Source of the DNA: Caprimulgus europaeus
Taxonomy: Eukaryota; Chordata; Aves; Caprimulgiformes; Caprimulgidae
Length of the DNA: 64,000 bases
Reading direction: 5' to 3'
NCBI GenBank assembly: GCA_907165065.1
Contig: OU015525.1
Location: forward strand, 51,221,537-51,285,536
Part shown: positions 58,901-64,000 of the stretch, in pieces
Layout of the letters: every line of letters starts with the position of its first letter
Numbering within the stretch: position 1 is the first letter of the stretch
Notes under the pieces: model-generated
Databases searched by the model: none
Told to the model about the DNA's origin: nothing
Seen by the model: only the letters and a program-made list of their open reading frames with translations
Made by a program: the position numbers and the translations under genes

Positions 58901-60340
58901 CTATTTAATATTGCCCTTATCCAGCACAGAGTAGATAGTTGCATAGCTTTGTCTCCAATACTTCATCCCCTAGACCATGCCTTACAGCTCAGTTTATCCT
59001 CAGTACGTTCCTTTAGAAAACAAAACAAATAAACAAAAAAAAGCAATGAGAGGTCTTTACTTGAAAAAAATAATCAGTTACTTATGTTCTCTTCAGATTT
59101 GCACAATTGTTTCTGTTAGAGTGAAAGTAGTAACCTGAGGCTATTATTGTTCTGAAATAGTGATGTTTTTTAAGACATTAAGTTAGAAAAGTGTAGTTGG
59201 AAGCACAAATACAGAAAACTTAGGTAATGAAAACAGGATGTCAAACGGCAAAATAATTGCAGACCTCATAATGTTGAAAATGTGATATGTGTTAAAAATT
59301 ATGTGTATTCTTGAATGGGGCACCATCAAGCAGCTGACTACTCTTTTGGAGAGTCTAAGTCTTTGGCTGGATAGAAAATCTGAGGAGTTTATTGACTTGC
59401 TTGGTGAAGGGCTGCTTCTCTGATCTCAGCAGCCCTTGCCATGTAGAATTGACTCCTGCTTCATTGAGAAAACAGAGAGAAACAGCAACATGAAGCAGGA
59501 GCTGCCAGTCGCTTGGAAACAAGACAGCTACAGGAGTGCTACTGCTGGGAAAAGGGTTTTTGAAAAACATTTTATGATGGTCCAGCCAGGGTGGGATGTA
59601 GACTTGGGTGAGAAAAGGAGGGTCCTGTTCAGAGCAGAAGTGACATCTTCTGTTGAACCCAGTTCCTGCACTGTTGTCTATGATAAAACGTACCTTGATG
59701 TCAAAGGGAGCAGAAATGGACACGGACAATGAACACTGCTATCTCATTATCACTTCTCAGCTCACTTGTTGCTTGAAATCTGTAGCTTGTGATAAGAAAT
59801 TCCAGCAGAAGCTAACAGGTGAGACCAACAACTAAATCACACAGCAATGTGGAAAAAAAGTGAATTGCAAAGCGAGAAACCAGTGACTCTTGTAGGTAGT
59901 GGACCTGCCTTTCAGCATTCACTGATGTCAGTGAATCTGGCTCGCTGCTTACTGCGAAGAACTGAGCTACTAGTGACCCTCAGGTCATTTATTAAATCTG
60001 ACTTTTGGTATTCAGCTGAAGTGTGTGCTGAACTTTGGAAAGCAGCAAGAAGCATGTTGAAAGGTGCATACCACATGCTGCTTTTGATGAGTCATCAGGT
60101 CACTAAACCGTACTGCTAGATCTTGCCTTTTATGCACTAGCAACCTGAATCCTAACCAACTGTCTACCAATATAAACAGGTAAGGCCAAAGTTTCCAAAT
60201 GTAGTTGCCTGAACTAAAGCATTATGAGAGGGTGGACTGCCTCAGTATTTTCTAATTTGCTGGATTTTACCTTTTAGCAGTGAAGACCAGAAACAGTCTC
60301 AGAAACAGAGATGGAAAGTGGAATTATGTCCCTAGAAGAG
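55960..60340. other. No gene recognised
   Basis: Non-coding DNA. A pyrimidine-rich area at 56019-56393 gives a 124-codon frame with no domain. Frames on both strands at 59355-59732 (124 and 98 codons) overlap and show no domain. An A-rich tract lies at 58469-58501. Confidence 0.5.
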
Positions 60341-60505
60341 AATGGCTGTACTAGATCAAACCAAAGGTCCCTCTAGCCCCCATCCTGTCTCTAATACTCA
60401 ATGAATGCTTACAGAACAGTAAGAAGAGGACAAGCATATAAGGTACTTCTTCCTAATGGACTCCTAGCCTACATCTACTCTGAGCTTTGGGAATTTCCCA
60501 AGGGA
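60341..60505 (+). mobile_element. Ancient amniote interspersed repeat, CR1/L3-like (family not certain)
   Basis: The blocks 'AATGGCTGTACTAGATCAAA', 'CCAAAGGTCCCTCTAGCCCC', 'CATCCTGTCTC' and 'TACAGAACAGTAAGAAGAGG' occur in the order of an old repeat widespread in reptile and bird genomes ('...GGATCAGACCAAAGGTCC...TAGCCCA.TATCCTGTCTC...'). Similarity fades near 60505. I recognise the sequence but am not certain of its formal family name. Confidence 0.6.
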
Positions 60506-62576
60506 AGTCTCATCCCCTTCTTCTTTTGTCTTGTTTGCTTAGGTTGCAAGCCCTTAGGTTGGGTTTTACAACTGTTGAGTTACTAGCACTATGGTGTCAC
60601 ATGTAGGTACACTAGACATTCATGTAGGATATGTGTGTGTGTGTGTACACCCAGGCACTGGAAGAAGTACTGTTTTCACTTTTTCTGAGATGAAACCTGT
60701 AGAACTTCACAGAGCTAGTGAGGTGGCATTGCTCAAAGTGGAACAAAAGGATAGAAAGCTTATTCTGGCTCGTACTTTTGCACTTTTTTTTCCCTTCTTT
60801 CCCTGAAAACCAATAAGCAAAGGATTTTTACCCTTGAGTCTCCATTTGCCCATATGAAATATCAATAATAGTTCTACGCACTTGCTTGTCCACTGTTATC
60901 TCTTTCTTCTTTTTCTCTTATGTCTTTAGGGAACTCATTTAATGTGCAGTAAGTAAGGGGAAGAGAAGATTCTGATTTAAAAAAAACCCAATGTTGAAGG
61001 TATTTTGATGTGACTCCTCATTCCTGTCTTTGCTATATTACTGATCTTCACAGGGAGAGAAGTCTGAGGAGAACTGTCTCATTATGTAGCAAATACTACT
61101 TTCACTGCTTTGTCTGTATGTTGTTTCATGCTTCTCCTCTCTTTGCCTAATCTTTCTCATTTTCAGCTCTTTGTCATGCTGAAAGCTTCTCTCCCATCAT
61201 AAGCTGACTCTAGCATAGCCCTCCATGGAAGGACTGCTCAGGGGGGTCTTGACATAGTGGTCCTTCTGTGCCACTCCTGCTGCTTTCCTGATGAGCTGTG
61301 GGGGCCAGGCAGCCAGAAGCTGTGCACTCCTCTGCATATTGCGCCCTTTGTCCTCCTCTTTCTGCCAGCCTATATGTTCTTTGCTTTACACCTAAACCTA
61401 ACTGCACCTTGTCCCTCCACACACTTGTCAGAGGTCATGCTAAGATGACAGTCTCTGTAGTCTTTACCACACCGTCATGGCCAAGAATCCCATTGAAGCA
61501 CAGGCAGGCATACAACCGTGAACAAGGAGTTACGTGGGGCTTTGCAGCACATAAAGCAACACACAGAGAGAGAATGAGACACTTTTGGTGAAGCCAGGCT
61601 GCCTTTTCAAGATGCACTGAAACATAAAAATAATTTCTAAAAACACAAGGAGAGAATAGAATACTTCTACTAGTCCTAGCACAAGGTCGGTAGATATATC
61701 AGCAAACAAAGGGTTACTTGACAGAAGTGAACATTAATACTGAATTTTGAATGTCTTGGTATTTGAAATCCAAATGTCAGAGTTTGGAGAAAACATTTTG
61801 TTATTGACGTAGACATTGACTGGACATCCGCAAGCTGAATGTCCCCCTTCCTAAAATAAACATGTTGTGGCAGCCGGTTTAGACAAAGGCAAAGAAAATG
61901 ATGCTGAGGTGAATGGCTGATACTGAGGATCTCTCTGTATTTTAAGATATAGTTTTCATGGGCATTTTTTAACATAAAATATTGTTTAAGGAACAAAACC
62001 TACCTGAGAGATAAGGATGGTAACAGGTGGCAAATGAATCAAGATAATGTAACTCATTGAACCTGAATGAAAGAGCGAAGCCCATGGGGTACAATATTAA
62101 AAATCCCTTAAAAAATGAGTTTTAAAATTCAAACTGGCATAGCCAAGCTTGTGTTCATTCCTAAAACCCATTGACAGTGACTTTTAGTTTTGTTCTGTTT
62201 GCTTTTCACTTAAGCAGTTACAGTTTCTTTCTACTGATTACCATGAGAGGCCGTGTCAAATGATTTTGGATGCCAACCCTCAGGTCTCTGTATCCCAGCC
62301 CCAGTGTGTAGAAAGTATGTTGCACAAATATTTTTGTAGTCTTTTGGACTGCTTGTAAAAGGGGCTTTTCTGTCCTCTCTTTAGAAAGTTAATTCTCAAG
62401 TGCTTGATTCTACTGGAGGTCATTAAGAGGAAAAACTTGTTTTGCTTGTATTTCACCATGAAACTGAATGTGACTCTAGTCTGAAGTGTGAAAGAATATT
62501 GTCCCTTTACTACTGCTGTATATTATGAATTACAGTATTTTCTATGTCTTACACCTTCTGAGTCATGTTTTCTTAG
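60506..62576. other. No gene recognised
   Basis: Non-coding DNA with a short (TG)n run at 60632-60646. The somewhat GC-richer part at 61200-61620 is open in several frames on both strands (up to 97 codons) without a domain. Confidence 0.5.
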
Positions 62577-63066
62577 GAGAGATGTCAAGGGAGGTGATTC
62601 TTCCCCTCTACCTGCTTTTGTAAGGCCCCACCTGGAGTCCTGTGTCCAGTTCTGGAGCCCACAACACAAGAAAGACCTGGACTAGTTAGGACCAGTTAGT
62701 CCAGAGTAGGGCCATGAGGATGATCCGAGGACTGGAGCACCTCTCCTATGAGGACAGGCTGAGAGAGTTGGGGCTGTTCAGCCTAGAAAAGAGATGGCTC
62801 TGGGGAGATCTTATAGCGGCTTTCCAGTACCTGAAGGGGCCTACAAGAAAGCTGGGGAGGGACTTTTTATAAGGGCAAGTAGTGATAGAACAAGGGGAAA
62901 TGGCTCTAAACTGAAAGAGGGCAGGTTTAGATCAGGTATTAGGAAGAAATTCTTTACTGTGATGGTGGTCACATACTGGAACAGGTTGCCCAGAGAAGCT
63001 GTGGATGCCTCCTCCCTGGAAGTGTTTAAGGCCAGGTTGGATGAGGCTTTGAGCAACCTGGTCTAG
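62577..63066 (+). pseudogene. CR1 ORF2 C-terminal fragment
   Basis: The tail of CR1 ORF2 in broken frames. '[20 protein letters not shown]' appears first (to 62685), with a base loss upstream in 'CTCTACCTGC' relative to 'CTCTACTCTGC' of the 3752 copy. A premature TAG follows. 'SSDRTRGNGSKLKEG', 'YWNRLPREAVDASSLEVFK' and 'ARLDEALSNLV' then run to a stop at 63064-63066, equivalent to the family ORF2 stop. No catalytic domain is present. Not functional. Confidence 0.87.
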
Positions 63067-63153
63067 TGGAAGGTGTCCCTGCTGATGGCAGGGGGGTTGG
63101 AACTAGGCGATCTTTAAGGTCTCTTCCAACCCAAACCATTCTATGATTCTATG
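62577..63153 (+). mobile_element. CR1 LINE, 5'-truncated copy, 3' end intact
   Basis: It enters CR1 ORF2 at 'TCAAGGGAGGTGATTCTTCC' and runs to the 3' UTR block 'GGTGTCCCTGCTGATGGCAG' and 'TCTTCCAACCCAAACCATTC'. Two tandem ATTCTATG octamers close it at 63138-63153. It is very similar to the 3' part of the copy at 3752-4604 and the complement of 39147-39486, so all three probably derive from one subfamily. The 5' end lies about 240 bp further into the element than that of the 3752 copy. Confidence 0.93.
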
Positions 63154-64000
63154 TCCCTTGACCTTTCTGGATATGTACTGAGTGAGAAGTTCCTTATCCA
63201 CCTCTGCATATCTCTTGGAATGCTGTAAATGGCTCAGGGAACAGTCTGTTCCTACAACCAAGGGGCCAGAGGAGTGACTCATGACATCTGAAGGAAGTCA
63301 TCATGATTCTTGCTATACCTTGCTGGCACTGGATCGTGGAGCTTGGAGGATTGATTGGGAAGGGAGCAGCTGGTCTGTTCCCTCTGAGATTGCAGCTGGA
63401 AGCAAGTTAGTGGCTGGTATCAGGGACAGGGGAAAAACAAAGAAAGGAAATAAGGGAGACTGTTGTGAAGCAAAAGAAAACCTCAGCATGGAGTAGTGAT
63501 CATGCATTGGGTAACCAAAGCAAGGCACAAAGACACCAAGTTGAATAGCAGTTGTGGAAATCATCAGTTTGGGGATTTCAGCAGTGGAAACAATGATAAC
63601 TTAATACTCAAGATATAGTAGAACATCACATTTTCAGTTGCACTGTACTTTGAGTTGGCCACATTAACAACTTTCTTCCTGCTAAATCCTTAGTCCCTAA
63701 TGCACAGCTTGCTCATTTATAGAGAGCAAAAGCAGTCTCCAAACCTTCAGGCAAGAAAAAATTGCCATGTAAGTTACTGAGAAAGTGGAAATGAATACTT
63801 TACTGCTGATATTTCAAGAAATGAATAAAGTTACTATGTAATTAGTTATCTAATTTTCTGGCTAGACAAAGCATGCACTGTGATGGTCTTGCTCACATAT
63901 TAAATTTACTCTGTACTTAGGGAGTTGAAATCTGAAGTCTCCAATGAGAAAGTTAGAGAAAGGGGATGTAAGAAGACCCCTTTTTTCTGCTTGAATTGAT
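63154..64000. other. No gene recognised
   Basis: Non-coding DNA to the window edge. Frames on opposite strands at 63281-63564 overlap and carry no domain. Confidence 0.5.

Noticed and set aside
59355-59732. Overlapping 124- and 98-codon frames on opposite strands
   Set aside because: Neither contains a recognisable domain, and overlap on both strands suggests chance absence of stops.

Overview
This looks like nuclear DNA from a bird. The diagnostic material is repetitive: several CR1 LINE copies ending in the tandem octamer ATTCTATG (or its complement), typical of avian CR1, plus LTRs of avian ERVL-like type. These include one starting TGTCCTGG and two sharing a U5 block built around an AATAAA-like stretch and 'GTCT(G/A)TTTTGC(C/T)CATGA'. 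The species cannot be fixed from this. The background is AT-rich, unpatterned vertebrate intergenic or deep-intronic sequence. I found no host protein-coding gene, no tRNA or rRNA gene, no CRISPR array and no bacterial-style operon. Open frames outside repeats are short, often overlap on both strands, often lack a good ATG context and have no recognisable domain. I regard them as chance.

Layout: 1-3751 unannotated; 3752-4604 CR1 (+); 6955-7363 decayed LTR (+); 12545-15799 a 5'-truncated, internally deleted CR1 (-) interrupted by two LTRs (13285-13896 and 14377-14976, both +); 15800-15826 a perfect hairpin at the CR1 5' break; 18855-19600 an older CR1 (-); about 21520-21960 an unexplained GC-richer segment; 25082-25610 ERVL-like LTR (-); 27186-28211 a long LTR (+); 37490-37578 and 39147-39486 short CR1 pieces; 41658-43605 a cluster of three microsatellites; 46610-46788 a very old CR1 3' end; 49225-49437 an old CR1 piece (-); 55501-55959 a probable LTR; 60341-60505 an old amniote-type repeat; 62577-63153 CR1 (+). 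The remainder is single-copy-looking DNA without recognisable genes.

The only recognisable coding material is broken CR1 ORF2: part of an endonuclease domain, part of a reverse transcriptase with its A and C motifs, and several C-terminal tails. All copies carry stops, frameshifts, deletions or insertions, so none is active. The most informative locus is the nested composite at 12545-15799, which records the order of insertion. Nothing here amounts to a new multi-gene system. Points worth following are the hairpin, a 22-bp exact repeat 4.1 kb apart, the three-phase pentanucleotide array, the GC-rich segment at 21.5 kb, and two palindromic motifs that could lie in conserved non-coding elements.
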